From contig JBBMOA010000002.1 of assembly GCA_037954235.1 (NCBI GenBank), positions 22,067,427 to 22,131,426 of the forward strand: a DNA stretch of 64,000 bases, read 5' to 3'. The DNA comes from Aulostomus chinensis (Eukaryota; Chordata; Actinopteri; Syngnathiformes; Aulostomidae). The translations under genes and the position numbers were made by a program. The notes beneath the pieces were generated by a model. That model had not been told where the DNA came from. It worked only from the letters and a program-made list of their open reading frames with translations, and searched no databases. Below, in pieces: positions 32,469-44,609 of the stretch (the stretch's first letter is position 1; each line of letters begins with the position of its first letter).

Positions 32469-32763
32469 GACCTTTAGTCCATGGACACAGTAATTGCTGC
32501 CATTTTCAGCTCGCATGACGCTGCTTAATTCTTGGCACAATAATACAAAATGCTGAACATGTCATTGTTCCTTCAAAAGGCTCTCATATGGACGAGCACT
32601 TGATGAGCACTGACCACGGAGGCCAAAATCTGTCAAGGGCAAGCGCCATATGTGCACTTTTGGTTTGTGTCCACCTTTACAAGGTGATACTGAGGTGATG
32701 AAGGCAATTCTGTGTTCCAGTGCAATTTTGAAGGCAACTGTGTTTATTCATAGTTGTGCATAA

Positions 32764-32769
32764 AATAAA
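32764..32769 (+). terminator. emc8 polyadenylation signal
   Basis: AATAAA about 300 bp beyond the emc8 stop codon, inside AAAATAAAATTTTA. Confidence 0.6.
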
Positions 32770-32789
32770 ATTTTAGAGTTTCCCCGCCT

Positions 32790-34590
32790 GTAGCCATACA
32801 GAGATAAAGCCCTAAATTATATTGAGGTTTAGGTAAAAATTGTACTACTGAGGTAAGAGTAAGCATTAACGTTTGTTGAATTTCTAGTTTGTTTCAAACA
32901 CAAACTAATTTTTCATATAAAGCTGTAGAATGAAGATGAACCCCCATCATGAGAAGAACAGAGATTATTTTTAGATTATCGGAGAAACACTGGAATCTTT
33001 TGAGTTGTGCGACTGCATGTGACAAGTTGCCTGCACACGCAGCAGCATTGTCCAAGCAATTGATTGAAGGGATTGACTTGTAGATTCTTAATTCTAACAC
33101 AAACAGATTTATAATGCACAATTTATTTGTCATATGTCCACTTCCAGATTGATTAATTAATTTCCTCTGGAAGTTTTGTTCAGAAATCGATTTTTCTCTT
33201 TGTTGGATATCTGCTTTAAGAACTAGGTCATACCCTTTACTTCAGTGAGCGTCTCATAGCCAATCTAAAAATGTAACAGCACTACTTTTCTTTTGGAAAT
33301 TAGAATTTGTCAATAATGGCTAGTAACATCAGTAATTCTGTGGACTTGTTTTTTTACAGAAGTTTTACAAACTGAATGTACAAAGAACACAACTTTTGAA
33401 ATTAAAGAATTATTTGTCAGACTCGTTTTATGCTGTTTTATTTTGCTCTTCAACCACTGCCAGTCACAGAAATGCTTCAGTGCTGCAAAGGTCTTTGGTT
33501 CGTAGAGGGTAACTGATTACTATACACTCACAGGGATACATACAAAGTATTATAGTACATAAATCCATTTATTTCTAAAACATACCATATTGTCACCTTA
33601 AAATAATTGGCTGGGTGTTTTTTGCTGGGCGACACATTCACTAATCAAAAAACAAAAAAATCAATAGCGCCACCTAGGGAGCCACACAACTACAAGATAA
33701 TTTTCAGATAATTTGGAGCGCTATAACTCCTCCCACGAATGTCCCGCGGGGGCCCAGGCCCTAACAACGCTGCTTGCGGCTTTAATTTAATCTGATCTCA
33801 TTGTGATCTGATGGTTGATAGACTAAACCTGTTCTTCCACAAGTGTTTTGTTTCTGGGAGCTTTTTCCTTTCGTCAGTTATGAAAAACAAGAGGCTTCAC
33901 TACCAATAGTGACATGTTAGCAGACGCAGTAACTGAAACAGTGGAACTGAAATTTTTATTAGGCACGCATCACTCCGTTACTGCCTAAAAGTACTGCATT
34001 ACTGTGAGAATTTACTTTAATAACTCATTACCCCCAAACCTGAGCAAAAATAATTGTAGGGAAATGTACTTAATTTTCAGATTTTCAAAACTTAAACCAT
34101 AAATGTTTTTGCATGAGAAATAATTCCTCAAATGATTTCTAACATTTTTGGAAATAATTCTGTACTGATTTCGAAAATTATTGTTCAGCTCATCATTCCA
34201 GCCTTACCAGTGTAAACTGATTGTGATTCTAATTTACAACATTTTTATAAATGCCTTCTGGGATTAGGTGTAGGGTCCTTGTAAGTAAAGCTGTAAATAA
34301 TGGAGAAATCTAAAGTCCAATTTTGTCTGATGATTAAACGAATCTAGAAAGAGAAGTGGCATGAAAAGAAAAAAAGTACAAGAATATTTAAATTTGCATT
34401 TCTGAAGGAATGTACTTCGTTATACGGTATAACCAAGACTATGCGACAAAACCAGTGAACCCTCACCACTGTGTGACTACATCCAGTTGATCACTTGGTA
34501 AATACCGCCACCTAGTGGCGTCTCCTGCGACTGTGGCTGTAAACAACGGCTGAACTGCGCATGTCTCGGGGAATCGATGTGCCTCGTGAT
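32790..34590. other. emc8-gins2 intergenic region
   Basis: 1.8 kb of AT-rich sequence without a gene. A stretch at about 33650-33790 (AGCGCCACCTAGGGAGCC ... GCTTGCGGCTTTAAT) is GC-richer and looks like the end of an interspersed repeat. A 15-bp perfect palindrome CGCCACCTAGTGGCG lies at 34507-34521. Confidence 0.5.
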
Positions 34591-34695
34591 GACGTACCTC
34601 CTGTATTTTTTCTTCAGCGCGGGAACTTTCATGGTGGCGCTCCGGAAGCGAGGGTGAAGTTTTAAAAGCACAATAATCTTGACAAACAGAGAGCG
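34585..34695 (+). promoter_or_regulatory. gins2 promoter with E2F-type site
   Basis: GCGCGGGAA at 34617-34625 is an E2F consensus (reverse TTCCCGCGC) about 75 bp before the gins2 ATG. A CRE-like TGACGT lies at about 34590-34595. E2F control of replication genes including the GINS subunits is established in animals. Occupancy here is inferred. Confidence 0.5.
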
Positions 34696-34863
34696 ATGGA
34701 TCCCTCGGAGGTGGAGTTCCTCGCCGAGAAGGAGACGGTGAAGATTATTCCTAATTTCAGTCTCGACAAGATATATTTGATCGGGGTGAGTAAGATTTTA
34801 CAGAAGATTCCAGCTTATTTGAGGCGATTGAATCTTCGGAGCAGATAGTGAAGGTTTCATATA

Positions 34864-34936
<73 letters not shown>

Positions 34937-37125
34937 GTGTGTGTCCGTGTGTCCGTCCGTCCGTCCGTCAGGGTGACCTGGGTCCCTTTAACCCGGGTCT
35001 GTCGGTCGACGTCCCGGTGTGGCTGGCTCTCAACCTGAAACAGAGACAGAAATGCAGAGTTGTTCCTCCAGACTGGATGGATGTTGGTAAGATCGGATTA
35101 CTGTTTGGATACATTTTTTTGAGATGATAAAACTCCTATCAAATAAAACTGGAAGAGTTTAAGCTGTTAACCTGTCTATTCTATAAAAATGAGACCTTCT
35201 GATGTCAGTGAGTCAAACCAAAGCAGCTTCTCCCACGTCTCTGCATACAACGGAATCTAACCTACATTCGTCAAAAATGAAGATCAGAATGTCCTCGATA
35301 ACCAAATGTCTCGGGACTGTTTTGTAGTGGTTGCAAACAAGTGTTGTTAAATGGGACTGTGACAATTTTAAACAGGAACAGTTGGAGTGTCTCGAACAGA
35401 CTCAGCTGGGGGGTATTTGTTACCAAACACTGCTACAACTGGTGGTTAGACATTTGTTGTATTTCAGGCTGCTCAGACGTTGAGGAGAGTTCATAATGAG
35501 TGGACAATAACGGAGCTCTCAGATCCGATTCGGCTCGTTTGTAGATTCGATAAACACTGTTGTTGTTTTTTTTGGATTAAAGGAACACAGCGACTTATTG
35601 TGGAAGTACCGCTTAGTTGCCTCCTTGCCAGAGTCACACTAGAAGATGGACGGGTGGATAGGTGTGTGGCGGCACGGTTGATTCATGGCGTCTTTGGGAC
35701 GTAGGTGTTGTTGATGCGCTGCTTTAATCTGCAGAGAAACTGGAGGAGATGCGAGAACTGGAGAGGAGAGAGGAGACCTTCACGGCGGTGCCCAGTCCGT
35801 ACTACATGGAGCTGACCAAGCTGCTCCTTAACCAGTGAGTCAGGTTATCGCCATGGTGCCTTCAACCACTGAACAGTTGTGGGAGTGGTTCTTTTTGCAA
35901 TGATCCCTGGACCGTAGCTATCAAAACGATACGTGTCAGAGGCAGAGTGTTCCTCTGCTTTTCAAATAAACTTGATCATCCAAAATTATATTGGTGCGCT
36001 GAAATAATAAACTCTACGTGGAATTCAATCATTTAAATCACCCAGAGCATCCGTACCCATACTTGATACATCCGACAACATACACTGATGCCCAGTATTT
36101 ATGACTGGATGTACGGTTGGCCAGTATCGGTTGATATTATGGTCCAAACCAGTAAATCTGATGAGGTATTTTGTGTCTTCCGAAGCGCGTCTGATAACAT
36201 TCCCAAAGCAGATGAGATCCGCACACTGGTCAAAGACATCTGGGACACGCGGATCGCCAAACTCCGCCTCTCAGCTGACAGCTTCATCAGTCAACAGGAG
36301 GCTCACGCAAAGGTAAAGCCGCTCACACACTGAACACACACGTTGGGCTACATTCATGAAATGTTGTGGAACACTTGTTTTGTACATACAAGATTTTTTT
36401 TAAACCCTCAGTTCAGTTTTGCCGACAGTAGGTAAAGCCTTATGGGTATTTATGGGTATTCAGGAACAAAAATAGGCGCCAGGGTTTACTTTGTGTCTGT
36501 AAGACTAAACTGAGGGCTAAAAAAGTCCTGGAGTGTGTAAGAATGAAGCTGAGGCAGGATAGAGGATTCAGTCTCTGTTGCCCTCTGCAACTTCCATCAT
36601 TCAATGTTGTCGTTTACTGCTGAGAAGTGAGTGAAAGAGTAGAAGTTGCATTTAGAATGCAGTAATATTCAGATTCAAGGGGAATGCGCTGCCTTGACAT
36701 TATACTCACACACTCTTGAGTATCTTTACGTGATGAAAACCTCCGGACATTCATTAGATTGAGAGCTGAACTATGAAGCACTCAACTTCTCAATCAACAG
36801 GATTATCAGTCGGTCGCAGTGTCTTGAAAACAGGGATTATCCTTTTGTTCCCTCATCTTGTGGCATTGCAGCCTCCCTCGTGTCATTTTGAGACAGTAAG
36901 CTGAGGACAAGTGTGCTGAGGACGAAATGTTCTGTCATTCAGAGACACGTTTAGTCAGATTCCTTTAAAACTGAGTACGCTCCTCTCATCCTGCAGCTGG
37001 ACAACCTGACTCTGATGGAGATCAACACCATACGAGAGTTCCTACTGGATTCTCTCAACTGCATGTACAAGCTACGCTCTAATCTCCAGCCCAGCTCCAG
37101 TAAGGGACAGTTCACAGACTATTGA
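34696..37125 (+). CDS. gins2: DNA replication complex GINS protein PSF2
   Basis: A subunit of the GINS tetramer in the Cdc45-MCM-GINS helicase; needed for origin firing and fork progress in the nucleus. Five exons: 34696-34785, 34972-35086, 35735-35834, 36186-36312, 36997-37125 (561 nt, 186 aa; human 185). Conserved blocks: [78 protein letters not shown] and LTLMEINTIREFL, ending in a polar tail (SSSKGQFTDY). The start is the family start. All intron phases agree. The exon 2 acceptor is preceded by a TG/CCGT microsatellite. The exon 4 acceptor (TTCCGAAG) is weak but required by the protein. Confidence 0.96.
34868..34969 (+). repeat. TG array and CCGT units abutting the gins2 exon 2 acceptor
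   Basis: About 67 bp of pure TG, then GTCCGTGTG variants, then four CCGT units that run directly into the CAG of the acceptor (34969-34971). The tract is in the place of the usual polypyrimidine tract. Confidence 0.95.
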
Positions 37126-38151
37126 TCCGCAAGACCAGACCACCGAGTCTGGGTCACGTCTGGGGGATGGAGGACGTAGGCCTTGGACGGACGAGACCTG
37201 CTTTCCATCTGAAATATGTGTGGATTGAACTGGAGGATGCTCATTGTACAGTTAACACTTTTGTTTGTATGTGACGTGTTGAATATGCAGTATATAATAC
37301 TGGGATAAGATTGGATGGTGTGACTTTTTTTGTCCCGGCTGTTGTGCTTTTGTAGTACATGTTTTAGAGCAGTAATTAGCAGACAGGACCTTTTTTAAAG
37401 TACAGGACAGGAAAAAAGTAGTAACAGTTTGTTTTGGGGACAGTACAGGGTCTGATATTTCATTTTCATTGCATTTCTGCACATTAATTTGCAGGTTGGA
37501 CCCCACTCTTGACGGTCCAACATCTGACCGCACAAGAGTCCATACGCGTCTCTCCTTTGTCTCGGTGAGAGCCCTCCATCATCCCTCTTGCAGATTGTGG
37601 GCTGCCCTCCCCTGGAGAGGCCTCTTGATCTAAGAAGTCATGTATTTTTTACAGTCACCAGTTGCCATATATGTAGATATAGATATCTAGATATATATAT
37701 CTAACTATAGTTAGATATATATATCTAACTATATATCTATCTATAGATATATAGATAGATATATAGATAGAGAAACAGACAGAGCTGCTCGAAGGGAACC
37801 GAGGAAGAAAGTGACTAAGAAAACACAAAAAACCACGAGTGACCGTTGCGCGGCTCCTAACTCATTAACCAGTCAGTGTGTTAACTTGAAGTGTGTATTT
37901 ATGTTTGAGCCATTTAGGAGCAGTGCTGCGCCTCTCTGCACCGGATCTACTGAGTTAAGGAGGAATCATTGAGATGTTACTAGTTTATTGCTTCATTAAT
38001 CCAATACCAGCGCTAACGCTCATAGGGGTCACCCTGTTTATGTAGACTGACTGTAAGGGGCACGCGTGTCTTACTGTAAACCTGCTCAGAATGTAATGCT
38101 TTGATAGGAGCTCTGATCTACTTCCCCATAGAGAGACAAAAATATATTAAA
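37126..38151 (+). other. gins2: gins2 3' UTR region
   Basis: From the stop codon to an ATTAAA at 38146-38151, the best plus-strand polyadenylation signal I see. It contains a 100-bp AT-rich palindromic tract of AGATATATCTA units (37672-37770). No other gene is visible. Confidence 0.45.
37672..37770. repeat. AT-rich inverted repeat (cruciform-prone)
   Basis: Alternating TAGATATA/TATATCTA units form nested palindromes, including AGATATATATATCTAACTAT mirrored around CTATAG. Confidence 0.85.
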
Positions 38152-38164
38152 CATTTTGAAATAT

Positions 38165-40648
38165 TTTATTTTCTTTTTTTGTCTGAAATCACAGCCATAT
38201 ATTCATAAATACCTAATTACTACATTCAACAAAGAATATATTACATTACAATGAATTCAAACAAGTACATTTTAAAAACAGGATTTCACAGCATCTAGAC
38301 ATCCTCCACTGAGTAATGGGGCTATTGCATGGGCGTGCATGGGTTGGAGACACCGGGAGGCTGTGGTGGGTTGGATGGATGGAGTGTGGGGTGAGGGTAT
38401 GGGGGGGGGGGCTGGGCTCACTGTACTGCGCCTTCCTCCCATGCTCATTGGCAGCTCACCTCAGCATGAAGGCTCCCTCCAACCAACAGGTTCTTTAATT
38501 CTGTAAGAGTAAGTACACTGCGCATCCCTCCCATGCTGGGTTTGGGCCTCATTTCTAAAAAGGTCGTCTTGTTGATTGAATTTAGGATTTGCACATATTT
38601 GATTAAGTAGGTTTGACAACTGCTTGTTCCTCGATCACAGCTGTGTGTGTGTGTGTGAGGTGGGGGGGGTTTCATGTCAACATTTCATTCACATGCTCCA
38701 AAATTATTGAGGCACTTGTAATCTATAGACTATATTTAGGGGGGGGCAGTTGTGCTTCAGTCTTAGGGATTTTTTTTTTTTTTTTTAATATAAATTCACT
38801 TTTTGCAAGGATTTTTTTTTTTTTTTTTTTGTACGTTTAAACTACTCGAGTCCCCCCGTGAAACCAACCATCACAACTGCAGCTAAATGATAAATTGCTT
38901 TCTGGGGTATTCCAGTCACAGACAAGCATAAGGCCGAGGCAACACCAGCTACAGCGTAGTAAAGGTTCTAGTTATGGCTGACCAGGAGGATGAGGCACAG
39001 ACAGAGGCTGTAAACAGATATGAGGCCAGGTGAAGCAAAACCTATCTGAATTTAAACGTGTTTGAACACCCAGTTTGAATATAGTTTTGGTGTCATTTCC
39101 AGTCTATGTTCTTTATAGCATGTTGGCAACTTTGGATAATCAGGGTTCCTACATATCGCGAAAGGAGATGAGCGCAGTTTAAAGTATACAGCAATGGAAG
39201 GTGACCATTCCGGTTGTTTTCTTCTTCTTTTTTGGCTAATTATTCGTAACTTATTTCAGAAATGAATCCAAAATGCTACAGTTTAGTTTGGCACTAGGTC
39301 CTCATGGCTGCTGATGAAGGCTAGCAGGATGTTCCGTTATGGAAACAGTGGTGTTATTATAAGGTGGTTGAATGTGAAGGGAAGGTCCAATGGTTGAATA
39401 AAGCTTCAAGAACCAGGAACATCACTTAGCTGCTTCTTCTACAACATGGTCAAGTAACCAGAGTTTCAAAATAAGAAAACGTGGATCTCAACTTTTGTAC
39501 GAGGGCGTCACGAGCTGACTCGTCGGTACAGGCAGCAGTGAAACGTGTTACTTAAACAGGAGGGACCACAACTGGGCGGAGGAACGGTTGAGATGGGCGT
39601 CGCTGGGGAAAAAAAAGGGGGCTTGAGAAGGCAGGAGCCATGTCTCTGCACCTCCAAGTAAGCTTTGCTGAACTCAGAGGCTGGATGAGGTGACTATGGC
39701 TGGGTCTCAGCTGCTCAGTGCCAGGAAAGAGTAAGACGAAGAGTGTATCCTGTTTTCTCTCACTCCGTTAAATGTCTCAAAAAATGAGCTGTTCTGGCCA
39801 GCAGCAGTACAAACACTAAAAGCAAGGCTTTCTCTTCCAACCCAAAAAGCATAAACATATAAAAATGGCAGGCTTTTTTTCTTTTAAAAGAACAATGATT
39901 AAAGTAATAAAAACATACAAAATTCTTTTTAAGTCTTCATATTATATACAATATAAGGCTGAAGCACCTTTTAAAATTCTTATTCTCAAATTTTCTATTT
40001 CGAAATAAAACATTTCCTTAATTCTTTCCAAAAAATGTGCATTTTCTAAGTTCTTCCCTAATTTAAACAGTTCTTTGTTGTAACACAGTACCACCAGGTA
40101 GTTCTTCAGCTTTTATTCTTAAGTGCATTTCCAGTTCAAAAGCAATCATGGCCACTGAGATCAGATCAGATCAGTCCAGACTGGCCAGAAGCATTTGGAG
40201 CATTCAAGTCTCTTGATGACACCTCTCCTGGGGTAGCCGCTCGCTGGCAGGATTGTCTGTGTGGCTGTGGCAATGAGGGATGCAGGGACTGAATAATAGA
40301 GCAGCAGGGACTGGGAAATGTGTGAAAAGCAGGTTTGTGTGATCTTCAGATACTTCTGCCCTGTCCTCTCGCTCCTCTTGGGGGGAGGGGGGGGGGGGGG
40401 GGGTTGGCTACATTGGCACACATTAGTGGCTTGTGGCCCTGGCCCTGGTTGGCCACAATCCAAAGACTGCCTGTCCTTCACTGTGTGGTCCTGTCTCCTG
40501 TGCATTCATCATCCATCTTATCCAGCCAACCATAACTCAGCCATTATTCTCCTCCGTGGAGCCGTGTGGACCAGGCCGTGAAAAATAAACTCTGGGTGTC
40601 AGTCTGAAAGGAGAGGTGGCTGGGGGCCATCAGATGTGCATGTCTGGG
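38165..40648 (-). other. gse1: gse1 3' UTR
   Basis: About 2.5 kb between the gse1 stop codon (40651-40649) and a minus-strand AATAAA (TTTATT on plus at 38165-38170). No competing gene is seen. It holds poly-G/T runs (38401-38410, 38770-38787, 38813-38830 and 40380-40403) and a short TG run (38644-38656). Its end almost touches the gins2 signal, so the genes meet tail to tail. Confidence 0.5.
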
Positions 40649-40789
40649 TCACCTGGGAGGGTAGCCCTTGTAATGTCCGCCCCTCGGCCAGTGTGTCTGT
40701 GGTAATGTCAAACACTTCCTGAAGTGCTCCAGCTCCGCTTGCAGCTTCTCTCGTTCCACGGCCAGCTTCTGCCTCTGGGACATCAGCTC
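40649..40789 (-). CDS. gse1: gse1 last coding exon
   Basis: 46 codons plus TGA (40651-40649) after the acceptor [34 protein letters not shown], ending [14 protein letters not shown]. This is the conserved coiled-coil terminus. A longer ATG frame over the same DNA is a shadow. Confidence 0.94.
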   Translation of the reverse strand, partial: ELMSQRQKLAVEREKLQAELEHFRKCLTLPQTHWPRGGHYKGYPPR

Positions 40790-43700
40790 CTACCAAGACA
40801 GGGAGGACATCAAATACAACAGAGTTAACACTTGAACACAATAGAGGAGTTGGAGAGAAGATACAAGATACCATATGTGAAAATAATAACGAATGATTCA
40901 TTTATATCCTGAACTGTACTAGATACAGTATGAGCTCAGTCTGAAAATTAGCAACAAGCTCAAGGGATTCGAGGTAGAAATCTGACTGGCTCAGAAGTGT
41001 GTAGATCTGGTGTGGCGGTGGAAGTCCATAGATGAAACTCTCTGTTCTGGTGTTCAGAAACTTTTTTTGGATTTAATTAGCAATTAAACATTGTCATCCT
41101 GTATTATGGAAATAACTTAAGTAAAAACTGACCCCCACAAAGTAATTAGTGTGTGTTATCACTGCCTCCATTGCAACCTAATAGGTTTTTGCAGTTTATA
41201 CTGAACTGCAATTAATACGTTTGTAATTATTTGAACTCATAATCTTTTGTCCACGAAATGAAGAGTCAAGGATGTAAAAGAAGAGGAAGGAGTGTGTTTA
41301 GGTGCAAGTGTGTTCGGAAGAAAACAATGACATCACTTCTGACATGTATCTAAGATGGACAGCTCAAAGTACGGGTGTGGATACACACGACACACACTGA
41401 GCTCTAACCACTCAGACCACATTCAGGCAGTCCAGATGTCCTCATGTGGCCACATTCTTCTACCAGAGTTAACCAGCATAGATAGTACTTAATCACGTGC
41501 CAACGGCATCAAGTACTATCATTACATGTTGGAACATTTCAAAACCCTGCAGTGTAGAACCCACTCCAGAAAAAAAGAGGGAGCCATGTTAAATCCTTAA
41601 AAACTGCTGCCCTGGTTATAAAGCACTCTCTCGGACAGATAATCCAAGCCCCCGGATGCGCGGGTGAGGGCTAGGTGATCTGTGTAGCCGCTGTATTTTC
41701 TGCATTGCTATTTTTTAAGCACAACCGGGGACCAGGTGTGGAGTGACTGAACAATGGAGTGCACCAGCTGCCACAGGTTTACAAATCACAAAACAGTGGG
41801 CATGAATAATAACGTCAAGAGCACACAGATTTTTAAACTCAAAGTACAGACTTCCACGTGGCTGTGTTTCTCAGCTGGTTTACAACTTACACTTCACACA
41901 TCCTGAGTGTTTTGGTTTGCCTGGAACATGGCCCGCTTGGCATTGTTGGAGTATATTTCATTTCCATCGCAATATCAGAAAACACAACCCTGTTGCTCTT
42001 TGTAAAATGACAAAACAGCGTACAGGTTTTTTTCAGCAGGAGAGAGAGAGATCTGATCACAAGTGGTCACTTCAGAATGTCAAGTAAGAACTAAAGCTGT
42101 TCGCTTGTGATGATATTGTCTTAGGAGGGCCATTCCTGCATGCACGATGCTAAGAGAATGATTCTATGCTGCCAATACCACCACTGATTCTCACAATTAC
42201 TTCGCGCTGTACACATGGATCAGTGCGAGAGAGACATACACTCAGGAAAAAAACAAAAAACAACAAGCTTCAGAGCTCATGAAGTCACAGGCAGACAAGC
42301 AGCAGAGGTGTGAGAGTGTGTGTGTGTGTGTGTGTGTCTTACCCCCATGCTATGAGACAGCTGCTCAGCAGTCAGACTGAGGTTGTAGTTTTGAGCTTCG
42401 AGTCGTCGACACTGGCTCTGCAGCACTTGTCGCTCCAAACTTTGCTCTAGTAGATGAAAGAGATATAGAGGAAAAATGTGAGTTTGAGACCTGAGAACAC
42501 AAGACCATGAACTCTCTGAACAGATGCTGCGAGGCTGGTCTACTGAAAACACCTAGCAGAGGTGCTCTAACAGATGCTACTCTTCACGTTCACAAAGGAT
42601 AATACAATATAGTGGTGAGACAGTGTTTTAAAAGCAAGAAGACAAGTGATCAGATGTTTATATTAGTGATGGAGCGAGGCAGAGTAATAAAAACAGCAGA
42701 GTTGTGAAAAAAGTGACAGGATAATCCTGGCGCCTCTCATATGGTTTCTTACCTTCAACATATTCCTGATAAGCTTCAAATATAGATTCAATCCCCTGCC
42801 ACTTAGAACCTGGCGCCTCCTCTTCCTCCTCATCCTCTTCCTCCTCTGAATCATCTGACGCAGACAGGTCCTCCCGTGTCCCTGAGGCCTCCCGGTGTAG
42901 GGGTGCAGAGTGCTGCCCGTTGGGCTGAGGGTGAGAGTGTGTGTGTGGATGGGGAAATGAATGTGTGTTTGAGTGAGACTGTGAATGTGTCTGAGGCGGC
43001 CGGCTCGGGGTGCTCTGAAGCTCTGGAATGTTGTAATGTACAGACGATTCCTGGAGGGGAGAGGACTCCGACATCCCTGTGGCCCCGCCTAAGAAGATGA
43101 GGCACAAGAAAAACATCATCATATTCCACGATTCAAAGCGCATTTTGATAGATAAAAATAGATTAGTTGATTAATCTATGGCGCGAACTAAACGTATTTT
43201 GTCAATTGAGTGGTTCGTCATTTATAACGAATGTTAAATGTCCACCAAATATTCATACAGGATTCATACCAAGACGACTTACTTGTAGTTGAATTAGTCA
43301 TCAAATTAGTTTCAAATTTAACTTTAGGTCAATTTACTTTAAAAGGATTTGGATTGTACAAAACAGACAACTGGTAGAGCTCAGCAGTCAGAGAAACAAA
43401 TGAGTGTCATTTTTACAAAGGGCTGGTAGGATACTCAAAGCAAATTATAAGCAGCAGCAGTGACGACTAGCAGTATAAAATGGGAGCCTGTGATGTCGGT
43501 ACGAGCTGACAGTCACCGCCAGAAGATGGAGACAAAAGTCCTGCACTCGTTTGAAGGCATTTCATCATTTCAAAGATTTGAATTTATGCAAAAGACTTCA
43601 ACATGTCACGATGAGGAATAAGTTATTACTAATACAAACATTTCCAACTGTCATGTGATAGTCAGTGAGCTTTGCACTGAACGTTGTCATTTATCAGAAT

Positions 43701-44558
43701 GCAACTATAAAGCTTTTTATTTAATGGTGGATCAATTTGCAATATCGCAGAGAAACTGAACAAGAGGGAGTATAATGTACAGTAGAAAGGTGACCTCCAT
43801 ATTGTGCTGTCTTCTTCGCTGTGTGCTGCTTACCTTTATGTTTTTGCAGAGCTTTCTGCGTTGACTGCAGAACCGATTCATGGAACTGCTGGGCAAATTC
43901 CTCCGGGGTGAAGCTGTCCCAGGGTTTGGTGCGTCCATTCATGCTGTGAAGGCCTTCTTTAGCCTGTAGGGGGAGCGATGGCCGCAAGCTGTTGAGCAGG
44001 CTAGAGCTCCTCTTTGAGATTTGTCCCTCACTGGGCCCCCGGGCCTTGTCTGGGTAGACAGCTGGGGAAGGGGGTTCCTTTGGTCTTAATGTGTCCCCGA
44101 GGGGTTTTGGTTGGCCATTGGGGGACGCTGGGCAATGTGAGGAGGGGCTATGTGGTCTGACACTGTGGTGGTCTTCTGATTCAGAGGCAGGTTGGGAGAA
44201 TGCAGAATCTGCAAAGAGTTCAACATGTTAGTTGTGATGAAGTCTAGATAGAGATGAATACAATTGTTCTGACTGGGAACAGTTGAGCTTCCATCCAGAT
44301 TCATCATACAAATGAAGAAACAGGGACAAGAAGGGATGTTCATTAGCATGTGTCTCACCGGGGATCTGTGCTGAAGGGCTCTTACACAGAGGATGGGGGG
44401 CATGTCTGATGGTATCCAAGGTTATGCTCTTCTCTTTAATGGCCTGAAGCAGCTCCACCACCTTCTCATTATCTACCAGACAAGAAAAAAGGAACAACAT
44501 GCAAATTTGTCTGTATGTAACTAATTTACAATTTAACCAGCACTTATACCTCCTGGTA

Positions 44559-44609
<51 letters not shown>

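Noticed and set aside
35480..35704. 74-codon frame in gins2 intron 2
   Set aside because: gins2 exons 2 and 3 join in phase and match the family without it; the peptide is unrecognisable.
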